DNA of 64,000 nucleotides from Clostridia bacterium (lineage in GTDB: Bacteria; Bacillota; Clostridia; Christensenellales; Borkfalkiaceae), in NCBI GenBank assembly GCA_017504165.1, contig JAFVRR010000003.1, forward strand, positions 1-64,000, in the 5' to 3' direction. The notes under the pieces are model-generated. The model was not told where the DNA came from, did no database searches, and saw nothing but the letters and a program-made list of their open reading frames with translations. Both the position numbers and the translations under genes were made by a program. Positions 1 to 8,214 of this stretch are shown here, piece by piece. Each line of letters starts with the position of its first letter. Position 1 is the stretch's first letter.

Positions 1-2
1 AG

Positions 3-1001
3 CAATATATTGCCTCTTGCAAGAATGCTCATGTTGGTGCGTATGAGCAGGCATGTGAAAGTTTTAATCAAATTAAAACAGGTGATTATGTTTTAATGAA
101 ATTGTTAGATGCTAAGTTTTATTTTGGCAAAGTAAAAGAAGAGGCAAGGTGGTATAACGGCGACAAAATTTCTTGGGCCTGTGAAGTTGAGGAATGGGTA
201 ACATATGAGCACGACTATGAATTGCCCTCGGAAATCCTTGGAAGATTGATGAGTCGTCATCAACCTACTATAACAAGAGTAAGTAGCTACAAGCATAGAT
301 TGCTTATGTTAAAGGCTTTCGAGTTAAAAAAGTATGGTAAATCTATTGTTCCTGGTATACAGATCTCTGTTGATAATTTTGCAAATACATTAACGCCCGA
401 ACGATTAGAAGATTTAGTTGCTTTATATATTTACAAAAAACACCCCGACTATATTTTGTTACCATCTTCTTGCAAAGTCAGCAGACCAATGTATGAATTT
501 GATTTTGTAAAAAATGGTTCTTTGCCAATTACATGTCAAGTAAAAAATGAGGCTGAAATTTCTTTAGAATATTATTTAAACGAGAAGTGTTATAATAAAA
601 TTTATCTCTTTTCTAATAGATGGTCTAATAGTAAAATATCTACTTTAAAAGAAAGGTGTTTAAATACTTGTGTCGAAATTATCACGCGCGAAGATTTATT
701 TGGACTTTTAACGGGGAAAGATAAGCTTATCGACTTCTCTAATGTTTACTATTCCTTTGATTATCGTGTAATCGATGTAGAAAAAGCGAAGTGCATATTA
801 GAAGAAAACGGGTATTATGTGTCTACTAAAAAGGCAAGAACACATAATTGTGACGTTGTTAACTTAAATACTGCGTGGATAGATTTTTACAAATATGGTA
901 TTTGGTATTCTGCGGAATTTAATGCTTTGATAAATGAATGGCAGATAGATAATCAAGTGATAGAAAAGATACAAACCGTGATAGAAAAAATTTTGGGTTA
1001 A
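3..1001 (+). CDS. Unknown protein, 5'-truncated by the window edge
   Basis: The reading frame is open from base 3 to the TAA at 999-1001, so the ATG at 96 is probably internal and the true start lies upstream of the window. About 332 residues are visible. I do not recognise the family. Numbering from the ATG at 96, a stretch near residues 130-155 reads YEFDFVKNG, then ITCQVKN. This acidic residue followed by a QxK pattern is what a PD-(D/E)XK nuclease core can look like, but it is only suggestive. The protein is rich in aromatic and charged residues and has no membrane segment. It lies just upstream of an exonuclease and an ATPase-like gene. In-frame AAT/TAT/GAT before GTN is common here, unlike the cell-wall genes downstream, which suggests transferred DNA. 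Confidence 0.6.
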   Translation, partial: QYIASCKNAHVGAYEQACESFNQIKTGDYVLMKLLDAKFYFGKVKEEARWYNGDKISWACEVEEWVTYEHDYELPSEILGRLMSRHQPTITRVSSYKHRLLMLKAFELKKYGKSIVPGIQISVDNFANTLTPERLEDLVALYIYKKHPDYILLPSSCKVSRPMYEFDFVKNGSLPITCQVKNEAEISLEYYLNEKCYNKIYLFSNRWSNSKISTLKERCLNTCVEIITREDLFGLLTGKDKLIDFSNVYYSFDYRVIDVEKAKCILEENGYYVSTKKARTHNCDVVNLNTAWIDFYKYGIWYSAEFNALINEWQIDNQVIEKIQTVIEKILG

Positions 1002-1029
1002 GCTTGTCCTTTTTTTGGTACAAGGGATA

Positions 1030-1038
1030 TGATATACT
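1030..1038 (+). promoter_or_regulatory. Extended -10 promoter for the exonuclease gene
   Basis: TGA followed by TATACT (1033-1038) is an extended -10. No good -35 lies 17 bases upstream. Transcription would start near 1045, inside the left arm of the hairpin at 1034-1067. Confidence 0.5.
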
Positions 1039-1072
1039 CTCTTTGAAAGAAAATTCAAGGAGAGTATTTTTT
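1034..1072 (+). terminator. Terminator hairpin that contains the next gene's ribosome-binding site
   Basis: ATACTCTCTTTGAA (1034-1047) pairs with TTCAAGGAGAGTAT (1054-1067): 14 bp with one G-T pair and a 6-base loop. Six T residues follow directly, then the ATG at 1073. The right arm includes the AAGGAGAG ribosome-binding site. Upstream transcripts would terminate here or have the site sequestered. Transcripts from the internal promoter would lack most of the left arm. Confidence 0.65.
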
Positions 1073-1906
1073 ATGGAAAAAGATAGAACTTTTATCGTGA
1101 TTGATATAGAAACGACAGGACTCAATAGTAACCCAGATTATGGGGAGGTAAATCATATTATTGAAGTGGGAGCAGTAAAAATCGAACAAGGTAAAATAAC
1201 AGAAAAGTTTAGTTCATTTTGTGCCTGTCCTATCTCTTTGCCGGATGAAATTGTAAAATTAACCGGAATATCAAATGAGGATTTAGCAAACGCACCAAGC
1301 GTGAAACAAGTTTTATTTGAATTAAATAATTTTTGCAAAAAAAGTGAAATTGTGGGGCATAACGTTTCATTCGATTTAGGCTTTTTGAATTATTATGGAG
1401 CGCAACAAAAAATATTGTTCAAACAAGCGTATGCGGATACGCTTACTATGTCCAGACTACTTTTGAAAAATAAGCTTGTAAATTATCGACTTGCAACTGT
1501 AGCTGACTATTTTAAGTTAAAATTTAATGGGCATAGAGCGTTAAATGATGCGATGGTTACGGCAAAAATTTTTATAAAACTTATCAATTTGCAAGATAAG
1601 CAAGAGAAAAAGAGGAATCGTTGGGTTGAAAAGCTTTGTAAAAACTGTAAAAACAAATGCCATTTATATGAAGATAATGGCAAGTGGGTGCCTGAAATCA
1701 CACCAAACGTTTATAGAAAAACGCTATGTTGGCTTTTAGACAAAAAGACAATAACGCTTGCAATGATGCAACGGGAACTGAAAATGGAGTATCCGTTGGC
1801 GGCAAATATAATGGACAGTCTAAAATTAGACGGGTTCATATCTTGCACTCAAAACATAATGGAAAAGAGAGTAAATCAAAAAAAGGTAAAGGTGATGTTC
1901 AAATGA
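1073..1906 (+). CDS. DEDDh 3'-5' exonuclease (DnaQ-like) with C-terminal winged helix
   Basis: The 277-residue protein removes nucleotides from DNA 3' ends if active. The DEDDh set is complete: D11 and E13 in DIET, D101 after HNVSF, H154 and D159 in HRALND. A four-Cys stretch at about 189-196 (CKNCKNKC) could bind metal. Residues about 213-260 resemble the FtsK-gamma DNA-binding winged helix (MMQRELKMEYPLAANIMDSL). The start at 1073 is chosen because AAGGAGAG lies 8-10 bases upstream; a TTG at 1004 in the same frame has no ribosome-binding site and would precede the DIET core with 23 unrelated residues. The stop overlaps the next gene's start as ATGA, so the two are translationally coupled. 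The pair could serve repair or defence; the sequence does not decide. Confidence 0.8.
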   Translation: MEKDRTFIVIDIETTGLNSNPDYGEVNHIIEVGAVKIEQGKITEKFSSFCACPISLPDEIVKLTGISNEDLANAPSVKQVLFELNNFCKKSEIVGHNVSFDLGFLNYYGAQQKILFKQAYADTLTMSRLLLKNKLVNYRLATVADYFKLKFNGHRALNDAMVTAKIFIKLINLQDKQEKKRNRWVEKLCKNCKNKCHLYEDNGKWVPEITPNVYRKTLCWLLDKKTITLAMMQRELKMEYPLAANIMDSLKLDGFISCTQNIMEKRVNQKKVKVMFK

Positions 1907-2835
1907 AAATTAAAAAAATTCAAATAAATAATTATTTCAATATTAAAGAATTTGTCTGCACGTTTGATAATGATAAAAATGTTATAAATATAGTTGAATC
2001 GCTAGAGAGTGATGGCGAGGAATTCTTTAATGAGGATGGTGATTTTTCATCGGCTATAAAAATGTTGTTTGATAATGATTCTTGTAATAAATTAAGAACT
2101 AGGATTAATAAAGGAACAATAGTTAAATGTGACATAGAGCACTATGGTGTAGATTTTACTTGGGGCTTAAAAGGTCATGCGGCAAGAGTTGAAACACCCG
2201 AAAAAATACTTTACGGCGATACGGTTCTTTGGGTTAGTGAATGCTATAATGACAAGCTTGAAGATAGGAAATATCCAAAAAGTCTATTTCGTTATAATTC
2301 TCAAGAATTTTTTTATCCTGAGATTCATAGGGAAGTAATGTTTTTTGATGAGGAATCATATATTCCCGACGTGATAATTGAAGGGGAATGCTCGCTAAAT
2401 GAATATTGCAAGCAAAAAGGATTCGAGTTAGATGTTGAAAAAGAGGCAGAAAATTTTTGCAAAAAAAAGGAATTTGTTTGGGTTGATGACAATACGCATT
2501 TAATGTTCAACGACGACTACGAGTATTTATTGGGAAATAAAGACCGTCTTATATACGATTTAACCGAAGAACAACGTGTGTTTTTATATCTTTACAACTG
2601 GATACAGCGATTATATGTTGTTACTAATATATACGATAAACTTGGCGAAGAAAATAAATATCCTGTTTTTGTGGATGGGGTTTTAGATAAAATTCATAAT
2701 CAGAAAATGGTAGAGTTTATTATAGATGAATTGCGCGGTACTGGTAGGCAGGTTTTTATAATATCGCATACAAATAGTGAAATAATTTCAGGATATAGCG
2801 ATCATATTGCTGAGATAAGAAAAGCGATAAGATAG
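1903..2835 (+). CDS. SMC/RecF-like ATPase relative without Walker A
   Basis: The 310-residue protein begins like SMC/RecF-type ATPases (MKIKKIQINNYFNIKEF), but the segment where GxxGxGK(S/T) should follow has no P-loop. The C-terminal half keeps a signature-like stretch (LTEEQRVF, about 221-228), a Walker-B/D-loop-like block (YPVFVDGVLDKI, about 253-264) and an H-loop-like IISHTNSE (about 287-293). It may be a catalytically dead relative or a regulatory partner of the coupled exonuclease. The start at 1903 is chosen over an upstream ATG at 1726 because it forms an ATGA overlap with the exonuclease stop and yields the family-like N-terminus. No ribosome-binding site is obvious, as expected for termination-reinitiation. 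The specific role is unknown. Confidence 0.6.
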   Translation: MKIKKIQINNYFNIKEFVCTFDNDKNVINIVESLESDGEEFFNEDGDFSSAIKMLFDNDSCNKLRTRINKGTIVKCDIEHYGVDFTWGLKGHAARVETPEKILYGDTVLWVSECYNDKLEDRKYPKSLFRYNSQEFFYPEIHREVMFFDEESYIPDVIIEGECSLNEYCKQKGFELDVEKEAENFCKKKEFVWVDDNTHLMFNDDYEYLLGNKDRLIYDLTEEQRVFLYLYNWIQRLYVVTNIYDKLGEENKYPVFVDGVLDKIHNQKMVEFIIDELRGTGRQVFIISHTNSEIISGYSDHIAEIRKAIR

Positions 2836-2952
2836 TTATGTTAGCTTTTAATAAGACACAAGCTAATAAAAATCGACAAAACTTAATATAAAAATTCCAA
2901 CCCTATATTTTATTATATATAATGTTTATAGGTTTATTTTTACGATTATAAA

Positions 2953-2968
2953 AAGTTTACACAAGTAA
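2953..2968 (+). repeat. 16-bp direct repeat, copy 1
   Basis: AAGTTTACACAAGTAA recurs exactly at 3056-3071. With a few mismatches the match extends to about 26 bases. The second copy sits at the edge of the spoVD/ftsI tail, so the pair may be attachment-site cores or scars of insertion. The 2836-3031 interval holds no credible gene. Confidence 0.7.
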
Positions 2969-3031
2969 GGGGAAAAACATCTTACTAAAAATTTGAGCAC
3001 ATGGAAACAGGCTAAGCTCCTTTATTTATAA

Positions 3032-3298
3032 GGGATTTTCAATGTTTTTATTGCCAAGTTTACACAAGTAAAAGGAAATACAGGTACTGCTCAAAAATAC
3101 GAAAACGGCGTTATTTCTCAAGGTAAATACGTTATGAGTTTTATTGGTTTTTTTCCAAGCAATAATCCAAAATATTTATGTTTAACTATCGTTGACGAGC
3201 CTAAAAATGGGAATTATGGTTCAACCGTTGCTGCACCACTTTGTAAAAAGGTGTTTGAGGGAATAATTAAGGCAAAGGAGATTAAAAATGTTGCTTAA
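3032..3298 (+). pseudogene. 3' remnant of spoVD/ftsI (class B penicillin-binding protein)
   Basis: In the frame ending at the TAA 3296-3298, codons 3083 onward read TGTAQKYENG, then SFIGFFP, IVDEP and YGSTVAAP. This is the C-terminal transpeptidase signature of SpoVD/FtsI, the septal peptidoglycan crosslinker that normally precedes murE. A stop at 3029-3031 closes the frame and about 88 codons remain of an expected 600 or more. The catalytic KTG triad reads NTG (AAT for AAA). The 16-bp repeat copy 2 (3056-3071) lies exactly where homology begins. The stop overlaps the murE start by 11 bases, as in intact operons. This looks like a gene cut by insertion or recombination. A functional copy would have to exist elsewhere, unless only a sporulation paralogue was lost. 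Confidence 0.8.
3056..3071 (+). repeat. 16-bp direct repeat, copy 2
   Basis: Exact repeat of 2953-2968, located where recognisable spoVD/ftsI coding sequence starts. The spacing between the copies is 103 bases. Confidence 0.7.
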
Positions 3299-4754
3299 AA
3301 AATTGATTTCAAAGTTAAAAGTCAAAAAGGTAATAGGAGATTTAGATATAAATATAGAAAAGCTTGCCTTAAACAGTTTAGACGTGACTAAAAACGCTTT
3401 ATTTATTGCAGTTAAGGGAATTGACGACGACGGCAATAAATATCTTTTAGACGCTAAATTGCGCGGTGCAGTGGCAGTATTAACGGAGCAAGAGAGTGAT
3501 ATTTCTATAACTCAAATTATAGTTGATGACGTAAGGGTAGAATTAAATAAGTTGGTTTATGAATATTTTGCTTTAAAAAACGCAAAAATTAAATTTATAG
3601 GCATTGTTGGAACTAATGGTAAGACTACTACGTCGTTTATAATAAAGTCTATTTTAATAAGTGACGGTAAAAAAGTAGGATTGATAGGAACTTCGGGTAT
3701 TTATTATGAAAATAAATTTATATCCCCGGAACTAACTACGCCAGACACCGTAACTTTAGCCGAAATTATTTATGATATGGCAAATTATGGTGTTGAATAC
3801 GTTGTTATGGAACTTTCGGCACATGCAATAGAGCAAAACAGATGTGACTTTATAAAATTTGACTGTCTTATTTTTACTAATTGCACGGAAGATCATTTAG
3901 ATTACTTTAAAGATATGGAAAATTATTCAAGCGTTAAAGAATCGGTCTTTAATAATTTAAGAACTAAACTGGCAGTTGTTAATATAGACGATAGTTTAGG
4001 GCTTAATATAATCAAAAACAATAAAGTTGAATGTTATTCTTACGGGGTTGATAATCCAAGCGACGTATTTTCTATTGATATAAAATGCGTGGACGACGGA
4101 ACTGTATTTGTAATGAATTTATTTGATGAGATTTTGCCTTTAAAGTTTAAATACGTTGGCAAGTTTAACGTGTATAACTGTATGGCGGGCGCTACTGCTT
4201 GTTATAAATTAGGTACGTCGGTTAGTGCAATTAAAAGAGGAATTGAAAATATAAAAGGCTTAGAGGGTAGAATGGAATTTATAGAAAACTATAACGGCGC
4301 AAAAATATTTATTGATTACGCGCACACGCCCGACGGACTTGAAAATACGTTAAAAGAACTAAAGAAAATTACTGATAAAAGACTAGTGGTTTTGTTCGGT
4401 TGCGGTGGTAATCGCGAAAAAGAAAAACGCTCAAAAATGGGCATTATTGCAGGAAAATATGCAGATTTTTCTATTTTGACAAGCGACAATCCAAGATACG
4501 AAGAGCCATATTTAATTATCAGTGAAATAGAGCGTGGTATAAGAACTAAAACGCTTAATTACATAACGATAGAAAACAGGTATATTGCAACTGGGTACGC
4601 CATAGAATTTTTAAAAGAAGGAGACGTTTTAGTAGTTGCAGGTAAAGGTGCGGAAAACTATCAAGAAATTATGGGGGTCAAAACTAAGTATAGCGATAAA
4701 GAATGTATAAAAGATATAATTGCTAAAATTAGTTTATCGGGAGAACTTATTTGA
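3288..4754 (+). CDS. murE: UDP-MurNAc-tripeptide synthetase MurE
   Basis: This cytoplasmic Mur ligase adds the third amino acid to UDP-MurNAc-L-Ala-D-Glu using ATP. At 488 residues it has family length. The ATP loop GTNGKTTT is at 108-115, the central ligase block includes TEDHLDY (about 200-206), and the C-terminal domain has DYAHTPDGLE. DNPR at 400-403 is the motif of meso-diaminopimelate-adding enzymes, so the wall is probably meso-DAP type. The start overlaps the spoVD remnant's stop. Its own stop overlaps the TTG start of mraY by four bases. murF, which usually follows murE, is absent. Confidence 0.95.
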   Translation: MLLKKLISKLKVKKVIGDLDINIEKLALNSLDVTKNALFIAVKGIDDDGNKYLLDAKLRGAVAVLTEQESDISITQIIVDDVRVELNKLVYEYFALKNAKIKFIGIVGTNGKTTTSFIIKSILISDGKKVGLIGTSGIYYENKFISPELTTPDTVTLAEIIYDMANYGVEYVVMELSAHAIEQNRCDFIKFDCLIFTNCTEDHLDYFKDMENYSSVKESVFNNLRTKLAVVNIDDSLGLNIIKNNKVECYSYGVDNPSDVFSIDIKCVDDGTVFVMNLFDEILPLKFKYVGKFNVYNCMAGATACYKLGTSVSAIKRGIENIKGLEGRMEFIENYNGAKIFIDYAHTPDGLENTLKELKKITDKRLVVLFGCGGNREKEKRSKMGIIAGKYADFSILTSDNPRYEEPYLIISEIERGIRTKTLNYITIENRYIATGYAIEFLKEGDVLVVAGKGAENYQEIMGVKTKYSDKECIKDIIAKISLSGELI

Positions 4755-5737
4755 AAAAGTATTTGTTGGCGGGGTTTATTTCAACTTTATTGACGATCGT
4801 TTTAGGGTTTTTAATAATACCCCTGCTAAAAAGGTTAAAGGCTAATCAAAATATATTAGGCTACGTAAAAGAGCACAAAGAAAAAAGTGGTACGCCTACT
4901 ATGGGTGGCGTGTTTTTTATGCTTGCAATTAGTATTACGTTTTTTATATTTCGCCGTGGGTTTTCCTTAATTTCAATAATGATTTTAACCATTTCTCTAG
5001 GGTTTTTCGTTATAGGATTTTTAGATGATTTTATTAAAATAAAGTTTAAAAGAAATTTAGGTTTAACCGCATTGCAAAAAACGTTGTTTATGGTAGTAGT
5101 ATCCATAATAGCATCGTTATTTTCTTATAGGCAAGGTTTAGATTTTATATTTTTACCAATAGTTAACCGAACTGTAAATTTAGGCGTTTTATCGATATTT
5201 TTAAACCTTATAGTCTTTATAGCAACTGTAAACGGCGCTAATTTAACCGACGGGCTTGACGGGCTTTGCGCCTCCGTTTCTATAATTATTTTTATTTCCT
5301 TTTCGGTAATTATTGGAATAGAAACTACAACGTATAACAATATGTATCTATCTAAAGAAGAATACGAAAACGTAATTTTACTTTCGGTTATATTTGCAGG
5401 CGCATTAATAGGGTATTTAGCGTTTAACGTCAACAAAGCGTCGGTATTTATGGGAGATACGGGCTCTTTAGCAATAGGCGGGGCAATTTCTTCAATTGCA
5501 ATCTTTTCTGGTAATACTTTATATATACCGCTAGTTTGCATAACTTTCGTAATTTCCGCTTTGTCGGTAATAATACAAGTTATTTACTTTAAAAAAACTA
5601 AGAAGAGGGTGTTTAAAATGTCGCCTTTCCATCATCATTTACAATTGATTGGTAAAACAGAGTGGCAAATATCGTATATTTACACCTTAATTACTTTATT
5701 AATTTCAGTATTGTTAATTATTTTTATAATGAGGTAA
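4751..5737 (+). CDS. mraY: Phospho-MurNAc-pentapeptide translocase MraY
   Basis: This integral membrane enzyme transfers phospho-MurNAc-pentapeptide to undecaprenyl phosphate, forming lipid I. The 328 residues form about ten membrane segments. Family motifs are present in order: TPTMGGVFF, LDDFIKI, NLTDGLDGL, MGDTGSLA and the histidine cluster MSPFHHHLQL. The start is TTG at 4751, overlapping the murE stop (TTGA), and the reading continues directly into the first membrane helix. murD follows after two bases. The gene sits where murF would normally separate it from murE. Confidence 0.95.
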   Translation: MKKYLLAGFISTLLTIVLGFLIIPLLKRLKANQNILGYVKEHKEKSGTPTMGGVFFMLAISITFFIFRRGFSLISIMILTISLGFFVIGFLDDFIKIKFKRNLGLTALQKTLFMVVVSIIASLFSYRQGLDFIFLPIVNRTVNLGVLSIFLNLIVFIATVNGANLTDGLDGLCASVSIIIFISFSVIIGIETTTYNNMYLSKEEYENVILLSVIFAGALIGYLAFNVNKASVFMGDTGSLAIGGAISSIAIFSGNTLYIPLVCITFVISALSVIIQVIYFKKTKKRVFKMSPFHHHLQLIGKTEWQISYIYTLITLLISVLLIIFIMR

Positions 5738-5739
5738 AA

Positions 5740-7080
5740 ATGTATATTAAATTAACGTCGTTTTTAGTTGTTGGCTTAAAAAGAAGTGGGGTTTCAATTG
5801 CTAAACTATTGCTTAGCAAGGGGGCTGACGTATGCGTTTACGATCCATCAAGTGATAAAAACGTTGAAGAAAATAAGCGAGAACTGGTCTTGCTTAACGC
5901 AAAGGTAGTAAAAGAGCCGTTAGAAGTTCTAAAAAATATTGACGTTTTGGTGTTGAGCCCGGGCGTTCCAATCGATAGCGAAATACCTATTACTGCAAGG
6001 AGATTAAAAAAGCGTATTATTGGGGAATTAGAACTTGCTAGTTATTTCATTTCTTCGCCAATCGTTGCGGTTACCGGGACTAACGGTAAAACTACGGTTT
6101 GTTCGATTTTATCGCACGTTTTAGATAAAATTAAAAGTGAAAATTTGCTTGTTGGCAACGTTGGGACACCTTTATCTTCTAAATTAAACGAAATGAATGA
6201 AAATACCATTTTAATTACTGAAGTATCTAGTTTTCAACTTGAAACTACTAGTAGATTTTGTCCGCATATCGCTTGCATTTTGAATATAACGCCCGACCAT
6301 TTAGACAGGCATTACAATATGCAAAATTACATATTTTTAAAGGGTAAACTACTTTCTAATTTAAAAGAGAGCGAATACGCGGTACTTAACTACGACGATG
6401 AAAACGTTAGGGTGCTTAGCAAAAACACTAGGGCTAACGTCGTTTGGTTTTCTAAAGAATATAAGGTAGACGGCGCGTATTTAGAAAACGGCGATATTTA
6501 TTTTAACGAAGAGTTAATTTTATCTGCTGACGAAATTAATTTACCGGGTAAGCATAATTTAGAAAACGTTTTAGCGTGCGTTGCTATATTAAAACTGTTA
6601 GGTGTAAATAATAGCGAAATAAAAGATAATATATTATCTTTTAACGGTGTAAAACATAGGATTGAAGAAGTTAAAAATATAAACGGTATAACTTTTTATA
6701 ACGACTCTAAATCAACTAATCCCGACGCTACTATTAAGGCTATCAACTCAATGCAAAATCCAACCGTTTTAATTATGGGTGGTTTCGATAAGGGGCTTGA
6801 TTATAATTTAGTAATGAAAACGGTTGCGGACTCTAAACAGGTAAAAGAATTAATTTTAACGGGAGATAGCGCAAAAAAAATGTATGAAACGGCAGTTTTA
6901 AACAAGGTTAAAAGGGTGAGCGTTGTGCCTGATTTTACTTCTTCAATTAAACTTGCTTACTTAGAGTGTGAAAGTGGCGATTCCGTACTATTTTCGCCGT
7001 CGACTTCTAGTTTCGATATATTTACTAGTTACGAAGAAAGGGGAGATAAGTTCATTGAAATTGTTAACGGACTTAAATAA
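5740..7080 (+). CDS. murD: UDP-MurNAc-L-alanine:D-glutamate ligase MurD
   Basis: Adds D-glutamate to UDP-MurNAc-L-Ala in the cytoplasm. The 446 residues match the family length. The N-terminal nucleotide-binding fold begins FLVVGLKRSGVS, the ATP loop GTNGKTT is at 113-119, and the C-terminal domain contains FYNDSKSTNPDAT and IMGGFDKG. The start at 5740 follows a GAGG site right after the mraY stop. A longer frame from 5662 would run into mraY and add unrelated residues. The neighbours are cell-wall genes in the same orientation, so it is one operon. Confidence 0.95.
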   Translation: MYIKLTSFLVVGLKRSGVSIAKLLLSKGADVCVYDPSSDKNVEENKRELVLLNAKVVKEPLEVLKNIDVLVLSPGVPIDSEIPITARRLKKRIIGELELASYFISSPIVAVTGTNGKTTVCSILSHVLDKIKSENLLVGNVGTPLSSKLNEMNENTILITEVSSFQLETTSRFCPHIACILNITPDHLDRHYNMQNYIFLKGKLLSNLKESEYAVLNYDDENVRVLSKNTRANVVWFSKEYKVDGAYLENGDIYFNEELILSADEINLPGKHNLENVLACVAILKLLGVNNSEIKDNILSFNGVKHRIEEVKNINGITFYNDSKSTNPDATIKAINSMQNPTVLIMGGFDKGLDYNLVMKTVADSKQVKELILTGDSAKKMYETAVLNKVKRVSVVPDFTSSIKLAYLECESGDSVLFSPSTSSFDIFTSYEERGDKFIEIVNGLK

Positions 7081-8164
7081 AAACAATAAAGGTTTAATTA
7101 TTCCCTTATTGGCTATACTAATTACTCTTTTTGGAATAGTGATGGTCTATTCAGCGTCTAATTACTTTGCTGAAGTTACTTATAATGACAAGTTCTTTTT
7201 TGTAAAAAAGCAAGTTTTAGGATTTGTTTTAGGGCTTGTTTGTATGTTTATAACGTCAAAGATAAATTATTATAAACTCTTTAAAATAAAATATCCGCTA
7301 ATAATTAGCGGAATAGTGTTACTATTGCTTGTATTTACTCCTTTAGGTGTAGAAAATTACGGCGCTAAGCGTTGGATAAATTTAGGGGTGTTTACCATTC
7401 AACCGTCAGAACTTGCTAAGTTTTTTTACGTAATATTTTTAGCGGGGTATTTTGGCGATAAACCCGATAGGGCAAAAACCTTTAAAGGTATAATTATTCC
7501 ACTTTTATTGGGCGGTGTATTGTGTTTGGTTATAATGCTAGAACCCAATATGAGTATAACGATGTGCGTTGGAATGGTAATGATGGCTATTTTATTTGCA
7601 TCGGGGGTAAAACTAAAATATTTAATAATGATATTAATTCCCGTCGTTTTATTAGTTCCCGTGCTTATAATATCCGAGCCGTATAGATTAAAAAGGCTTT
7701 TAGCCTTTTTAAATCCTTGGGCGTCGCCTAAAAACGAAGGTTATCAACTAATACAATCTCTATACGCGTTAGGCGGTGGCGGAATGTTTGGATTAGGCTT
7801 ATTTAACTCTAGGCAAAAGTATCGGTTTTTGCCTTTCGCTGAAAGTGATTTTATACTGTCGGTAATAGGGGAAGAGTTAGGTTTTTTCGGTATACTTTTA
7901 CTCTTTTTAACTATGCTTTATTTGTGTTTTAGATGTTATAGGGTGGCGGTTAATTCTAAAGACGTGTATTCTTTTTTATTGTCAATAGGTATAACCACGG
8001 TTTTTATCGTTCAGGTTGCTGTAAATGCCCTAGTCGTAACTGGTAGTATTCCGCCGACTGGGTTACCGTTACCGCTTATCAGTTCCGGCAATACGTCTAT
8101 TATCGTATTTATGTCGGCGTTTGGACTAATTTATAATATTTCAAAAAGAACGGAAAATTATTAA
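7055..8164 (+). CDS. ftsW: SEDS-family peptidoglycan polymerase FtsW/SpoVE
   Basis: A polytopic membrane glycosyltransferase of the SEDS family that polymerises lipid II at the septum with a class B PBP. The 369 residues include YGAKRWINLGVFTIQPSEL, EPNMSITM, AESDFILSVIGEELGF and TGLPLPLISSGNTS, all typical of FtsW/RodA/SpoVE. I take the TTG at 7055 as the start: AAGGGGAGA lies eight bases upstream and the first helix begins soon after. The in-frame ATG at 6968 lies deep in murD. The start region overlaps the end of murD by 26 bases. By position the cognate PBP would be SpoVD/FtsI, whose gene is broken here. FtsW and SpoVE cannot be told apart from sequence alone. Confidence 0.9.
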   Translation: MKLLTDLNKNNKGLIIPLLAILITLFGIVMVYSASNYFAEVTYNDKFFFVKKQVLGFVLGLVCMFITSKINYYKLFKIKYPLIISGIVLLLLVFTPLGVENYGAKRWINLGVFTIQPSELAKFFYVIFLAGYFGDKPDRAKTFKGIIIPLLLGGVLCLVIMLEPNMSITMCVGMVMMAILFASGVKLKYLIMILIPVVLLVPVLIISEPYRLKRLLAFLNPWASPKNEGYQLIQSLYALGGGGMFGLGLFNSRQKYRFLPFAESDFILSVIGEELGFFGILLLFLTMLYLCFRCYRVAVNSKDVYSFLLSIGITTVFIVQVAVNALVVTGSIPPTGLPLPLISSGNTSIIVFMSAFGLIYNISKRTENY

Positions 8165-8214
8165 AATAATAACTTTAAATTACTTTTCTTCATAAACTGA
8201 AGTAAAGGGTAATT

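Noticed and set aside
2841-2866. TTAGCTT/AAGCTAA inverted repeat after the ATPase-like gene as a terminator
   Set aside because: A weak seven-pair stem with a 12-base loop and no T run.
2953-3071. CRISPR array
   Set aside because: Only two repeat units, one spacer interval of 87 bases, and no cas genes.
5125-5541. 138-codon open frame antisense to mraY
   Set aside because: It mirrors the membrane-protein codons of mraY, has no ribosome-binding site and no recognisable motif.
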